Assembly (NCBI GenBank): GCA_910574475.1
Contig: CAJTAT010000019.1
Span: 1 to 34,728 of the forward strand
Origin: Clostridia bacterium
GTDB lineage: Bacteria > Bacillota > Clostridia > Lachnospirales > Lachnospiraceae
Direction of reading: 5' to 3'
DNA length: 34,728 nucleotides
Below the pieces are notes generated by a model that made no database searches, was not told the DNA's origin, and saw only the letters and a list, made by a program, of their open reading frames with translations. The first letter of the stretch is position 1; the number at the start of each line of letters is the position of its first letter. This document shows, piece by piece, positions 8,052-15,251 of this stretch. The position numbers were made by a program, and so were the translations under genes.

Positions 8052-8337
8052 AGGGCGCATTATCCGAGATAAAAACTTATCCGAGGTAAATTGATTAAAT
8101 CCGATGAATACAGCATTTGAAAACGATTATCTCGGATAATTAACCCCGCTTTCAATTGTGGGTGATTTGTACTTATCCGAGATAATTGGGTAAATCACAC
8201 CTTTGCCTCTGATAATTTTTGAAATGGCAGTTGCTCTTTTCATAAATAATTATCCGAGATAATTTCTTTGAAAGCCTTTCATATCGGCAGCTTTGAGAGT
8301 TACCTCGGATAATTGGAAATCTCGGATAATGCGCCCT
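8052..8337. repeat. 286-bp MITE-like unit with 19-bp perfect inverted ends and seven 13-bp motifs
   Basis: The ends are AGGGCGCATTATCCGAGAT (8052-8070) and its exact reverse complement (8319-8337). Inside are further copies of the quasi-palindrome TTATCCGAGATAA: 8060, 8078 (one mismatch), 8128 (inverted), 8173, 8250, 8300 (inverted, one mismatch), and the right tip (inverted). There is no ORF. Comparison with element 3, which has no such unit at the equivalent place (28280-28300), suggests an insertion at the GCGCCCT core, which is found on both sides. A further stem GCGCCCTATCC/GGATAGGGCGC adjoins on the left (about 8031-8058). It may be a non-autonomous transposable unit, a recombinase-binding array or an oriT accessory array. 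Confidence 0.7.
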
Positions 8338-8344
8338 TAGTAAA

Positions 8345-8641
8345 CTAAGGGGTTTCCGGCTTCTCCCGTTCCAGCATTTTTTTCAATAGTTCCTGCGTGT
8401 CCTGCCTGTGAAAAATGAGTTTCAACAACAGCATGACATCATCATCTGTTAGGCGTTCCGGCTCTTGCAGAAAACTTTCCAGCATACCGCCACGAGTGCA
8501 GAGCCGGTGCGTCCGTTCCTTTCGGGTAAGCTGCTTTAACTGGTGCTGCAATGCCTTTTCATCATTGATGGCTTTCCGCAGTTTCTTTTCGCTTTTCTCC
8601 AGCTCCCGGTTGAGCTTTTCCAGCTTCGAGGTATCAGGCAA
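8345..8641 (-). CDS. DUF3847-family protein
   Basis: The 98-aa charged protein has an N-terminal coiled coil (KLNRELEKSEKKLRKAI) and the conserved HRLCTRGGMLES block followed by an acidic DDDVMLLLKLIF helix. A homologue with the same layout (HRLVVRGAVFES) lies at 28306-28602 in element 3, again between the accessory region and the relaxase. The family is found next to MobA/MobL relaxases, so a relaxosome accessory role at the adjacent oriT is plausible but unproven. It starts at a TTG (8639-8641) with GGAGG nine bases upstream, and its start overlaps the end of the RepA-like gene by eight bases. Confidence 0.75.
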   Translation of the reverse strand: MPDTSKLEKLNRELEKSEKKLRKAINDEKALQHQLKQLTRKERTHRLCTRGGMLESFLQEPERLTDDDVMLLLKLIFHRQDTQELLKKMLEREKPETP

Positions 8642-8975
8642 GGGCAGCGTCCTCCTTTCCCGGTATCAGCACATAAATCCTATTCGGTTCTCCCACGCCC
8701 TGACGCACCCGCATGATAAGTCCGGCGTTTTCCAGTTCATTCAGAGAACGCTTGACCGTCATGGGACTGCGGGACAGGACTGCGGCAATGGCTGTGACAG
8801 GGAAGCAGACAAACAGGATTCCGTTCTCGTCCTCCTGCCCTTTGGATAGCATAGCGTCCAGCATCCGGCAGTACATGACCTTTGCGGTGCTGCTGACTGG
8901 AAATCCTGTCAACGCTCTGGGAAATGGCATACAGGGCGGCAATGGTGTGTCTATCGTCATAAATTCAAAATTCAT
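8634..8975 (-). CDS. Short replication initiator A-like winged-helix protein
   Basis: The 113-aa protein contains the winged-helix segment typical of RepA_N initiators: PFPRALTGFPVSSTAKVMYCRMLDAML, then FVCFPVTAIAAVLSRSPMTVKRSLNELENAGLI, then an RQGVGEPNRIYVLIP wing. It lacks the longer C-terminal part seen in the element 1 initiator (15252-16005), so it is either a minimal version or a transcription regulator. The ATG has GGAGG ten bases upstream. It overlaps both neighbours by a few bases, so it is the middle gene of a three-gene operon starting at 9160. Confidence 0.7.
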   Translation of the reverse strand: MNFEFMTIDTPLPPCMPFPRALTGFPVSSTAKVMYCRMLDAMLSKGQEDENGILFVCFPVTAIAAVLSRSPMTVKRSLNELENAGLIMRVRQGVGEPNRIYVLIPGKEDAALA

Positions 8976-9160
8976 TCGGTGTGTTCCTCCTTTTTCTTTG
9001 ATCGTTTGAATAAATAACGGGGGCAGTCAATCACAACCGCCCGGAAGCTCTGCTTGCACCCATGCTGGCATTTCCGGCATAATTCGTTGTAAGTGACACG
9101 CCCCCGGTCATTGAGGTAAAAGGAAAGCTCATGCTTCCTCTTTTTGCTCATTCTCGGCAT
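8972..9160 (-). CDS. Small cysteine-containing protein, unknown function
   Basis: The 62-aa basic protein has a Cys cluster, ELCRKCQHGCKQSF, plus one later Cys (DCPRYLF), which could bind a metal. I do not recognise the family. It starts with a good Shine-Dalgarno site (GGAGG, nine bases upstream) and its stop overlaps the ATG of the RepA-like gene by four bases, so it is the first gene of the 9160-8345 operon. Its position just before a replication-like gene suggests a DNA-binding or plasmid-maintenance role, but nothing more can be said. Confidence 0.6.
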   Translation of the reverse strand: MPRMSKKRKHELSFYLNDRGRVTYNELCRKCQHGCKQSFRAVVIDCPRYLFKRSKKKEEHTE

Positions 9161-9590
9161 ATTGTATTTCCTCCCGTTTTAGTGTATGGTTTCGGGGCGA
9201 TTTTCGGCAAAATTACGGTCATAGAGCCGATTAAAATCTCCCGAAGTATCAGCGATAGGGTAGACTATCCCCCTATCAGATTGTCGTGTTTCGGTATCAT
9301 TTCGGTGTCAGTTCGCCAGTTCTCCCCGGTGTCGTTCCTCCCCTGAATCTCACAGCGGCGTATCGCTCCCTTTGGTACGCTCGTTTCGGTCAGGGTTCCT
9401 CCACATCCCTGCCAAAAGTCATGGCGCTACATCGCCGGGGAAGCATATCCCACACAGGCTGGTCATTCGATTGGAATAATCCATCGATGAACTACCTGTA
9501 TCATAGAACATTTTTGTGCCCTGTGCCGTATGTCCACAAAGTAGGAATTAGGGGTAAAAATCAGAAATTTCCACGATTGCGGAAAGTGTG
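9161..9590. other. Divergent intergenic region with repeats and a hairpin
   Basis: No gene is seen. The region lies between the minus-strand 62-aa gene and the plus-strand XRE regulator. It contains TTTCGG at 9190, 9202, 9289, 9300 and 9384 (pairs 11-12 bases apart) and a 7-bp hairpin GATAGGG/CCCTATC at 9254-9277. These may be operators of the regulator or binding sites of the adjacent RepA-like protein. Confidence 0.4.
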
Positions 9591-9597
9591 ATATAAT
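9568..9597 (+). promoter_or_regulatory. Promoter and likely operator of the XRE regulator gene
   Basis: A perfect TATAAT lies at 9592-9597, 46 bases before the start codon, with TTTCCA at the -35 position (18-bp spacing). The dyad TTTCC/GGAAA (9568-9585) covers the -35 box and would suit autorepression by the downstream HTH protein. Confidence 0.55.
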
Positions 9598-9643
9598 CCA
9601 GATAAGCGGCAGCAATGAAACCATTGGAAAGGAGCGTGCGCCC

Positions 9644-10450
9644 ATGAAAGGAGCAACAAGCATACAGGAACGCCTTTGGGAACTCCGCAAGGACAAAGGC
9701 TTAAATCTGGAAGAACTATCAAAGCTGACAGGCATTTCCAAATCAGCTCTTGGAAGTTATGAAAAAGAGGATTTTAAGGAAATCAATCATGGCAACCTTA
9801 TCACGCTGGCAGACTTCTATGGGGTCTCTGTTGATTATCTACTGTGCCGGACAGAGAACAGGGAGCAGATCAACACACCATTGACGGAGCTGCATTTGAA
9901 TGATGAGATGGTGGCACTGCTGAAAAGCGGTCGGATTAACAACCGTCTGCTCTGTGAGCTTGCTACACATAAAGATTTTATCAAGTTTCTTGCAGACATT
10001 GAGATTTATGTGGACGGGATTGCTACCATGCAGATTCAAAACCTCAATGCACTTGTCGATACCGTCCGGCATGAAATCATTGAACGGTATCGCCCAGGCG
10101 AAGATGACCCGCATTTGAAAGTGCTGCAAGCCGCCCATATCAGTGATGATGAGTATTTCAGTCACATGGTTCTGGATGACCTCAACCTGATTATCCGGGA
10201 TATTCGGGAAGCCCACAAAAAGGACAGTGAGAGTGCGCCCCAGACCACCGTTGCCGATGAATTGAAAGAAAATCTCGAAGCAGTCGAAAATTTCAAGGGC
10301 AGCCGGGATGAAAAGCTGGTTGTCCTTTACTGCAAGCAGCTCGGTATCAACTATAAAAATCTGTCAGACGAAGAATTTCGCTGGCTGATTCGGATTCTCA
10401 AAAAATCAAAGAAAATGGGAACGCCTATCAGCCAGAGGAAAAAACGGTAA
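9644..10450 (+). CDS. XRE-family transcriptional regulator of element 2
   Basis: The 268-aa protein has an N-terminal Cro/C1-type helix-turn-helix (IQERLWELRKDKGLNLEELS, then KLTGISKSALGSYEK, residues about 7-65) and a long C-terminal domain of unknown type rich in charged helices. It is the only convincing plus-strand gene in the window. The ATG has GGAG ten bases upstream. It faces the 9160-8345 operon from the other side of a shared control region and is closed by a strong terminator. By position it is the switch gene that represses or times replication and transfer of the element; this is inference. Confidence 0.82.
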   Translation: MKGATSIQERLWELRKDKGLNLEELSKLTGISKSALGSYEKEDFKEINHGNLITLADFYGVSVDYLLCRTENREQINTPLTELHLNDEMVALLKSGRINNRLLCELATHKDFIKFLADIEIYVDGIATMQIQNLNALVDTVRHEIIERYRPGEDDPHLKVLQAAHISDDEYFSHMVLDDLNLIIRDIREAHKKDSESAPQTTVADELKENLEAVENFKGSRDEKLVVLYCKQLGINYKNLSDEEFRWLIRILKKSKKMGTPISQRKKR

Positions 10451-10502
10451 AAAAAACCGCTGTTGCATGGTTGGGGTGCCTTCCATGTAGCAGCGGTTCT
10501 TG
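10451..10502. terminator. Bidirectional terminator between converging genes
   Basis: The arms AACCGCTGTTGCATGG and CCATGTAGCAGCGGTT pair in 14 of 16 positions around a 12-base loop. An A-run precedes and T-rich sequence follows, so it can stop both the plus-strand XRE gene and the minus-strand gene that ends at 10512. Confidence 0.8.
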
Positions 10503-10511
10503 CTGTGGTTA

Positions 10512-11474
10512 TTATTTCATTCGTTTTCTTAATATCCGGCGATAATTTGTTTCTCCCTTTGGTGCGTCCTGTATAATTTCCAACACACCATCTTCAAGCA
10601 TTTTATCAATGCGATTAGAAATCCATACATCACTAATTCCAAGTTGATATTTTCCTAAAACATTACCTATAACAATAGCCATTTTGAATTGCTCTGGCTG
10701 TTCCGCAATTTCACGAAGAATGAAACTATCATATATATCTTCTGAAACACTTTGCAATTTACCATTTAGCATTGCACGCAAAGGTGCATTTTCATTTTGA
10801 AGTTGATTCCATTTCATAGCACAAGCTGAAAGAAATACAGGCTTAGCTTTTTCTTGTAGAGTTATATATTTTCCCCATTCGCCAGGAGAAACCTCACCCC
10901 ATGCTATTTTGGATATCATAGTATTTTCTTTTCCATATTCCCAGGCAGGTAACTTAACCAAATAAATTGTTGTCTGACAGTTTAATGGTCGAAGTTGTTT
11001 CATAAGCCAGTACATACCGCAAAGTTCATCCGGATTATAGCTATACCAAATACGAACTTCTTCCCCAGCTACATATCGTTCAATAACCGAAGACAATGTA
11101 GTTTTAATTTTCTGTATTTTTTCTTCAACCTGATAGTCTAAATCCTCTACAAACCAGACAGACAGCATTTTCTTGAGAACATTTTTCCGCTGTTCGCCAA
11201 TTCCATTATCAGAAATATCTCCCACACTAAGAGCCATATCAAAACAATAAACATCACTGCTCTTGCCTCCCAATGGAATAGCATTCTCCCAAGCAATATG
11301 TTCTTGTTCCTGTGCTTGAATTTGTGCTTCTTTCATTTCATCTGAAGATGGAACACTCCCATCTTCGTGCCTCATAAAGACCGAAACTGCACTTCCTCTA
11401 TACTTTCCCTTACCGTAAGTTTGGGCAATTTTCAAACTTCCACAGGCACTTTCACCAAATACAATTTCAATCAT
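10512..11474 (-). CDS. DUF1835/DUF3658-like protein
   Basis: The 320-aa protein begins MIEIVFGESACGSLKIAQ, the usual start of DUF1835-domain proteins, and has a central VRIWYSYNPDELCGMYWLMKQL block and a C-terminal winged-helix-like tail (GISDVWISNRIDKMLEDGVLE) that fits DUF3658. The biochemical role is unknown. The ATG has GGAGG eight bases upstream. It is AT-rich like the deaminase pair and lies between tnpV and the terminator, so it is probably cargo picked up with the element rather than part of its transfer machinery. Confidence 0.65.
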   Translation of the reverse strand: MIEIVFGESACGSLKIAQTYGKGKYRGSAVSVFMRHEDGSVPSSDEMKEAQIQAQEQEHIAWENAIPLGGKSSDVYCFDMALSVGDISDNGIGEQRKNVLKKMLSVWFVEDLDYQVEEKIQKIKTTLSSVIERYVAGEEVRIWYSYNPDELCGMYWLMKQLRPLNCQTTIYLVKLPAWEYGKENTMISKIAWGEVSPGEWGKYITLQEKAKPVFLSACAMKWNQLQNENAPLRAMLNGKLQSVSEDIYDSFILREIAEQPEQFKMAIVIGNVLGKYQLGISDVWISNRIDKMLEDGVLEIIQDAPKGETNYRRILRKRMK

Positions 11475-11490
11475 CTTATATACCTCCGAT

Positions 11491-11880
11491 TTAATTACTC
11501 CCGTATGAATAAATTATATCATGCAAAACAATTTCTTCTGCCCGGTTGTGAATGTTATTACAACGCTGCACCCATTCCATTTGTTGAGTTCGCTTCAATT
11601 CCTCTGTCACGCCCTCGGTGGCTTTCATCTGCTCCATGATAGTGTCTAACCGTTCCTGTGCCTGTTCGTTCAGGTCTGCAAGATATGTCCACAATTCTCC
11701 GGTCAGTATCAATGTATTCAATCTGGCTGGGTGGACTTCCCTTAAATATTCCCGGTGCATCCGTCCGTACTTTCCGATAGGGCGGTGTTCCTCCGGCAGT
11801 TTCAAGTCCGGGATGTAGTAATCTCCGACAAGGATATAATCAATTCCGTTTTCCGTTATTCTTGGTTTCAATTCTCTCAT
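11491..11880 (-). CDS. tnpV: Transposon-encoded protein TnpV
   Basis: The 129-aa protein matches the TnpV family of Tn4451-type elements: ITENGIDYILVGDYYIPDL, GKYGRMHREYLREVHP and LILTGELWTYLADLN are the recognisable blocks, followed by a helical tail with VQRCNNIHNRAEEIV. The function is unknown and it is not needed for transposition in the elements where it was first named. The ATG has GGAGG eight bases upstream. It overlaps the 3' end of the upstream HTH gene by 41 bases. Its presence near the right end of element 2 supports a Tn4451-like origin. Confidence 0.82.
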   Translation of the reverse strand: MRELKPRITENGIDYILVGDYYIPDLKLPEEHRPIGKYGRMHREYLREVHPARLNTLILTGELWTYLADLNEQAQERLDTIMEQMKATEGVTEELKRTQQMEWVQRCNNIHNRAEEIVLHDIIYSYGSN

Positions 11881-12112
11881 GTTCCTTACCTCCTGTGGAA
11901 GCAGGCTCGTCTGGTACTAACTCAATCACATCGGTAATCTCACAATTCAGCGTTTCGCAGATACAGGCTAATGTATCCATGCTGATGTGCTTTCCCTCTT
12001 TGCTCATGTTGGCAATCATATTTGTTGTCATACCAGCAGCAAGCCTTAAATCCTCTTTCCTCATATCACGCTCTAACAGTGTGTGCCAGAGTGGTTTATA
12101 GCTGATGTGCAT
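11840..12112 (-). CDS. Small XRE-family regulator (YozG-like)
   Basis: I start this 90-aa protein at the ATG 12110-12112 (MHISYKPLWHTLLERDM), with AGGAAA five bases upstream; the in-frame extension to 12202 has no ribosome site. Residues 5-70 form a Cro/C1 helix-turn-helix (MRKEDLRLAAGMTTNMIANM, KEGKHISMDTLACICETLNC, EITDVIEL). It is the first gene read inward from the right attachment site of element 2 and overlaps tnpV, so it may control the tnpV-DUF1835 transcript. Confidence 0.78.
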   Translation of the reverse strand: MHISYKPLWHTLLERDMRKEDLRLAAGMTTNMIANMSKEGKHISMDTLACICETLNCEITDVIELVPDEPASTGGKEHERIETKNNGKRN

Positions 12113-12283
12113 ATTGTTTTCCTGCCTTTCTATCCATACCACCGGGGCGGCTGCCCCGGCAGGAACTTTTCTCTTATTATAGCACCAATCTTGTGAAATC
12201 ACAATTTATTCTTGTATCCTGCCGCTGATACCGTCTGGATTGGCTTTCCCTTTCTTTTTGTTCCCTTTAATTAGCCATGAACT

Positions 12284-12305
12284 GTTTCATGCCCTGGCTT
12301 TTTGC
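12284..12305 (-). pseudogene. Twenty-base middle fragment of maff2 between two elements
   Basis: Minus strand, between the TG core of element 2 (12283-12284) and the GC core of element 1 (12304-12305), the sequence AAAAAGCCAGGGCATGAAA encodes the KSQGMK part of Maff2. It is all that remains of the host gene between the two insertions. Confidence 0.8.
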
Positions 12306-12351
12306 TCATGTGAGATAAAGAAGTAAAAGAAGTGTAAAAAATTTTGCCGTT

Positions 12352-12377
12352 CCCTGTCCGGCTGACTGCCGGACGGG
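12352..12377 (-). terminator. Hairpin after the element 1 recombinase gene
   Basis: A perfect 7-bp stem GTCCGGC/GCCGGAC with a 5-base loop lies just after the recombinase stop and before the left attachment site. A T-run follows about 14 bases later on the minus strand, so it is a weak terminator candidate. Confidence 0.4.
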
Positions 12378-12384
12378 TCGGGCT

Positions 12385-14007
12385 TTAGTCGGGCAACTCT
12401 ACCTTGCCGACAAAAGAGTAATAGATTTCGATTTCCTGTCTGCGGAGCTTCCCCCGCCGTTTCCCGTCAAGGGCTTCCGATTCGTGGATTACGATTTTCT
12501 CCACAAACTCCCGCAACAGGGTAGGGGTGAGTTCCTCAAAGCTGGTGTACTTGCGGACTACTTTCATAAACTTCTCGGCGTTCGCCGTGGCTTCCAGCGT
12601 CCTTGAAAGCTCGCCCTGCAGAACGGCGGCACGTTCTTTCAGTTCCTTTTGCTCGGCTTCGTAGTCTGCCGAAAGTTCCGTGAAACGCTCGTCCGATATG
12701 CGCCCCGCCACGCTGTCCTCATACAGCCGCTTGAAGATAGCGGAGAGTTCCGCAATCCGCTTTTCTGCCGCTTCCAGCTCTTTCTTCTTGGCGGCGTTCC
12801 GGCGTTTGCTCCCGTCCTCGGTCTGCTCGGTCAACAGCTTCATAAACCGGGCTTCGTGCTTGGCGGCGTAGCTTGTGACTTTCCGTAGGTTCTCGGTCAC
12901 TCCCTCGGTCAAGAGGTCGGTGCGGATAAAGTGCGCCGTACAGTCTGCCGTGCGCTTCTTGTAGCTGCCGCAGATATAGCAGTCCTGCCGCCGCTTGTCC
13001 GTCTGATAGCGTTGCTGGTACATGACGCTGCCGCAGTCGGCACAAAAGAGCAAGCCGGAGAACAAACCCACTTCATCATAGCGGTTAGGGCGTTTGCGCT
13101 GCTTGCGTAGCTCCTGCACACGCTCCCATGTGTCCTTGTCGATTATCTGCTCGTGGTGGTTCTCGAAGATTGCCTGTTTGTCCTCGCTGTTGTAGATAAT
13201 CTTGCTGCACTTGTAGGATTGTGTGGTGGTCTTGAAGTTCACAAGGCAGCCCGTGTATTCCCGGTTTTCAAGGATATGCACCACGGTATTCGCCGCCCAT
13301 TTGCACTCATAGCCGGGGTGGTAGCGGCGGGTTCTCCCTGTCCGGCGGTATTCCAGCGTTCCCGGCGTGGGGATTTCCTGCTCCGTGAGCATACGGGCTA
13401 TCTTGGTCGGTCCGTTCCCGGCAAGGCAAAGGCTGTAAATCTGCTTCACCACGGGGGCGGCTTCTTCGTCAATGATGAAATTTTCGTCCTCGTCCATGAG
13501 GTAGCCGTACACGGGCTTGCTTGTGACAGGCTTCCCACTCATGCCTTTTGAGCGTTTTACCGCCCGGATTTTCTTGCTCGTATCCCTCACCAGCCATTCG
13601 TTAAAAATGTTACGCAAGGGCGCAAAATCGTTGTCGCCCTGTGCGCTGTCAACGCCGTCATTGATAGCAATGAAGCGGACGCCGTTCTGTGGGAAAATCA
13701 TTTCCGTGTACATTCCCACTTGTAAGTAATTTCGCCCTAACCTTGACATATCCTTTACTATGACCGTTCCCACAAGCCCCGCTTCAATGTCGGCAAGCAT
13801 GGACTGGAAGCCGGGTCTTTGAAAATTTGCCCCGGAGAATCCGTCGTCCGTGTACCATTTGAGGTTGGAAAAGCCGTTCTGTTTTGCGTAGGCTTCAAGG
13901 ATTCGCTTCTGGTTGCTTATGGAGTTGGATTCGCCTTGGAGCGTGTCCTCGTGCGACAATCTCGGATATAGGGCGGTAATCAGTTTTTGGGTGGTCTGTC
14001 TTGGCAT
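12385..14007 (-). CDS. Large serine recombinase of element 1
   Basis: This is the integrase/excisionase of element 1, 540 aa. The resolvase domain has the catalytic serine at residue 18 (ALYPRLSHEDTLQGES) and VIVKDMSRLGRNYL. A recombinase domain follows (VYGYLMDEDENFIIDEEAAP, ILENREYTGCLVNFKTT), then a zinc ribbon (GLLFCADCGSVMYQ ... DCYICGSYKK ... CTAHF), a coiled coil and a DUF4368-type C-terminus (EFVEKIVIHESE ... IEIYYSFVGKVELP). The ATG has GGAGG five bases upstream. It ends about 80 bases from the left attachment site, as in element 2. Its TATAAT-type promoter sits between the arms of a 12-bp inverted repeat. Confidence 0.92.
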   Translation of the reverse strand: MPRQTTQKLITALYPRLSHEDTLQGESNSISNQKRILEAYAKQNGFSNLKWYTDDGFSGANFQRPGFQSMLADIEAGLVGTVIVKDMSRLGRNYLQVGMYTEMIFPQNGVRFIAINDGVDSAQGDNDFAPLRNIFNEWLVRDTSKKIRAVKRSKGMSGKPVTSKPVYGYLMDEDENFIIDEEAAPVVKQIYSLCLAGNGPTKIARMLTEQEIPTPGTLEYRRTGRTRRYHPGYECKWAANTVVHILENREYTGCLVNFKTTTQSYKCSKIIYNSEDKQAIFENHHEQIIDKDTWERVQELRKQRKRPNRYDEVGLFSGLLFCADCGSVMYQQRYQTDKRRQDCYICGSYKKRTADCTAHFIRTDLLTEGVTENLRKVTSYAAKHEARFMKLLTEQTEDGSKRRNAAKKKELEAAEKRIAELSAIFKRLYEDSVAGRISDERFTELSADYEAEQKELKERAAVLQGELSRTLEATANAEKFMKVVRKYTSFEELTPTLLREFVEKIVIHESEALDGKRRGKLRRQEIEIYYSFVGKVELPD

Positions 14008-14024
14008 AATGTCCTCCGTTTCCG

Positions 14025-14079
14025 ACAGCCAGCCCCACTATTCCGTAGGTCTATTATACCATAGGGCGGGGCTGGCTGT
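14025..14079 (-). promoter_or_regulatory. Recombinase promoter enclosed by a 12-bp inverted repeat
   Basis: ACAGCCAGCCCC (14025-14036) and GGGGCTGGCTGT (14068-14079) are perfect inverted repeats. Between them on the minus strand is TATAAT (14053-14058) about 50 bases before the recombinase start. No good -35 is visible, because the upstream arm occupies that place. The arms could be a repressor operator. Confidence 0.55.
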
Positions 14080-14140
14080 ACAGTCCTTTTTGCTACTTTA
14101 TGTCGAAAAATATCACATTATTTTATTAAGGCTTATCGCA

Positions 14141-14338
14141 TTACATAGCGTGTGCGGCTGTTCCCCCGGCTGCGCTTTCCGCTTCCAGCACTTTCATCAT
14201 CTTGTCGGCGGCGGTGGCGGTAGTGCCTTGTTTGAAATAGCCGGAAACCACAAGGACGGTGTTCCCCCGGCGTACTTCTGTCACGCAATCCGGGCGGCGG
14301 GCGGTGGTGGCGGTGCTTTTCTTGGGCGTGTCGGTCAT
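14141..14338 (-). CDS. TnpW-like small transposon protein of element 1
   Basis: The 65-aa protein has a disordered start and the core RRGNTVLVVSGYFKQGTTAT, then AADKMMKVLEAE, matching the look of transposon-encoded TnpW proteins: a beta strand, F, an AtaaDKm motif and a helix. I start it at the ATG 14336-14338, with AAAGGAG eight bases upstream. Its ATG overlaps the stop of the DnaC-like gene (ATGA), so it is coupled to the replication operon rather than to the recombinase, which has its own promoter. Its small size and place before the recombinase make it a candidate excision factor. Confidence 0.6.
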   Translation of the reverse strand: MTDTPKKSTATTARRPDCVTEVRRGNTVLVVSGYFKQGTTATAADKMMKVLEAESAAGGTAAHAM

Positions 14339-15189
14339 AGGCAAATCTCCTTTCCGTTCAGCAGCTTTTTAAGGCGTTCCATTTTCTCCCGTGCTTTGGC
14401 TTTTCTGAAATTCTCCCCGGTAATGCGGACGGGGGTACACATTTCTGTAAGGCGGTCATAAATGCGGGCGTGGGCGGTGTCCTCCGGGTTCTGCAATTCC
14501 TCCAGCGTCAAATTTGTGGTGACAATCAGCGGCTTTTGGCTGCGGTATCGGCTGTCAATCACGTTGTAAACCTGTTCAAGCCCGTATTCCGTGCCACGCT
14601 CCATGCCGAAATCGTCAAGGATAAGCAGCGGGAAGCTGCAAAGGCGGGCTATGTACTCGTTCCTGTCCTTGTAGCTGGCGGCAAGGTCATTGAGTATCAA
14701 GGCAAAGTTTGTCATTGACACGGAAATCTCTTTCTCCATGAGGGCGTTGGCAATACACCCGGCAAAATAGCTCTTGCCTGTGCCTACCATGCCCCATAAC
14801 AGATAGCCGATATTCCCGGCTTTCATTTCCTCCCAACACTCTACATAAGCATGGGCTTTGTGCATTTGGGGGCATTTCCCGTTGTCGTTTTCAAACGTCC
14901 ATTCCCGCATAGCCGGGTCGGTGAAGCCTGTCCGTTTCAGCCGTTCCACTTCCTCCCGGTGCTTGTATTCCCGGTGTCTGGCTTCCAGCGTTTCCCGGCG
15001 TTTCCGCTGGCAGTCACATTCTTTGGGGTGGCGGTCACGTCCGAAAAAGGTCTTGCCCTCCGGGAAGTAGGCTTCTTTGGGCTGGCGGCAGCTCCCGCAA
15101 TATAAAAGCCCGTCCTCCCCGGTGTAGTCCTCCGGCTCTGCTCCCTGTGCCGTGGCAAGCCGGAAAATGGCGTTATCGTAATCACTCAT
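14335..15189 (-). CDS. DnaC/IstB-like AAA+ ATPase, probable helicase loader
   Basis: The 284-aa protein has an N-terminal zinc-binding region (LYCGSCRQPKEAYF ... HPKECDCQRKR) and an AAA+ core with Walker A GMVGTGKSYFA, Walker B LLILDDFGMER, sensor LIVTTNLTLEEL and arginine-finger region ARIYDRLTEMC. This is the DnaC/DnaI helicase-loader layout. The ATG at 15187-15189 is chosen because AAGGAGG lies eight bases upstream; the in-frame start at 15210 has none. It lies downstream of the RepA-type initiator gene, and together they would recruit the host helicase to the excised circle for replication. Confidence 0.88.
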   Translation of the reverse strand: MSDYDNAIFRLATAQGAEPEDYTGEDGLLYCGSCRQPKEAYFPEGKTFFGRDRHPKECDCQRKRRETLEARHREYKHREEVERLKRTGFTDPAMREWTFENDNGKCPQMHKAHAYVECWEEMKAGNIGYLLWGMVGTGKSYFAGCIANALMEKEISVSMTNFALILNDLAASYKDRNEYIARLCSFPLLILDDFGMERGTEYGLEQVYNVIDSRYRSQKPLIVTTNLTLEELQNPEDTAHARIYDRLTEMCTPVRITGENFRKAKAREKMERLKKLLNGKEICL

Positions 15190-15251
15190 AAAATCGTCCT
15201 CCTTGTTCATGGTCTTTTACGCCCTGTTTACGGGGCGTTGTGTCTATGCGG

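Larger units (their letters stand above)
692..12287. mobile_element. Element 2: 11.6-kb serine-recombinase mobilizable element inserted in maff2
   Basis: The two boundaries share the hexamer CTGTTT (692-697 and 12282-12287). Deleting everything between the copies fuses ...AGCCAGGGCATG to AAACAGCTTATG on the minus strand and restores SQGMKQLMAGGG of Maff2 in frame. Inside the core, the two ends read as imperfect inverted half-sites: TTTTATCCCCAATTAGG at 695-711 and, on the minus strand, GTTCATGGCTAATTAAAGG at 12264-12282. The likely crossover dinucleotide is TG (693-694 and 12283-12284). The element carries its recombinase at the left end, a MobQ relaxase, replication-type proteins and accessory genes, but no mating-channel genes, so it is best described as an IME. 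Confidence 0.8.

Noticed and set aside
8052..8337. CRISPR array
   Set aside because: The repeats are only 13 bases, partly inverted and irregularly spaced, with no spacers of uniform length and no cas genes.
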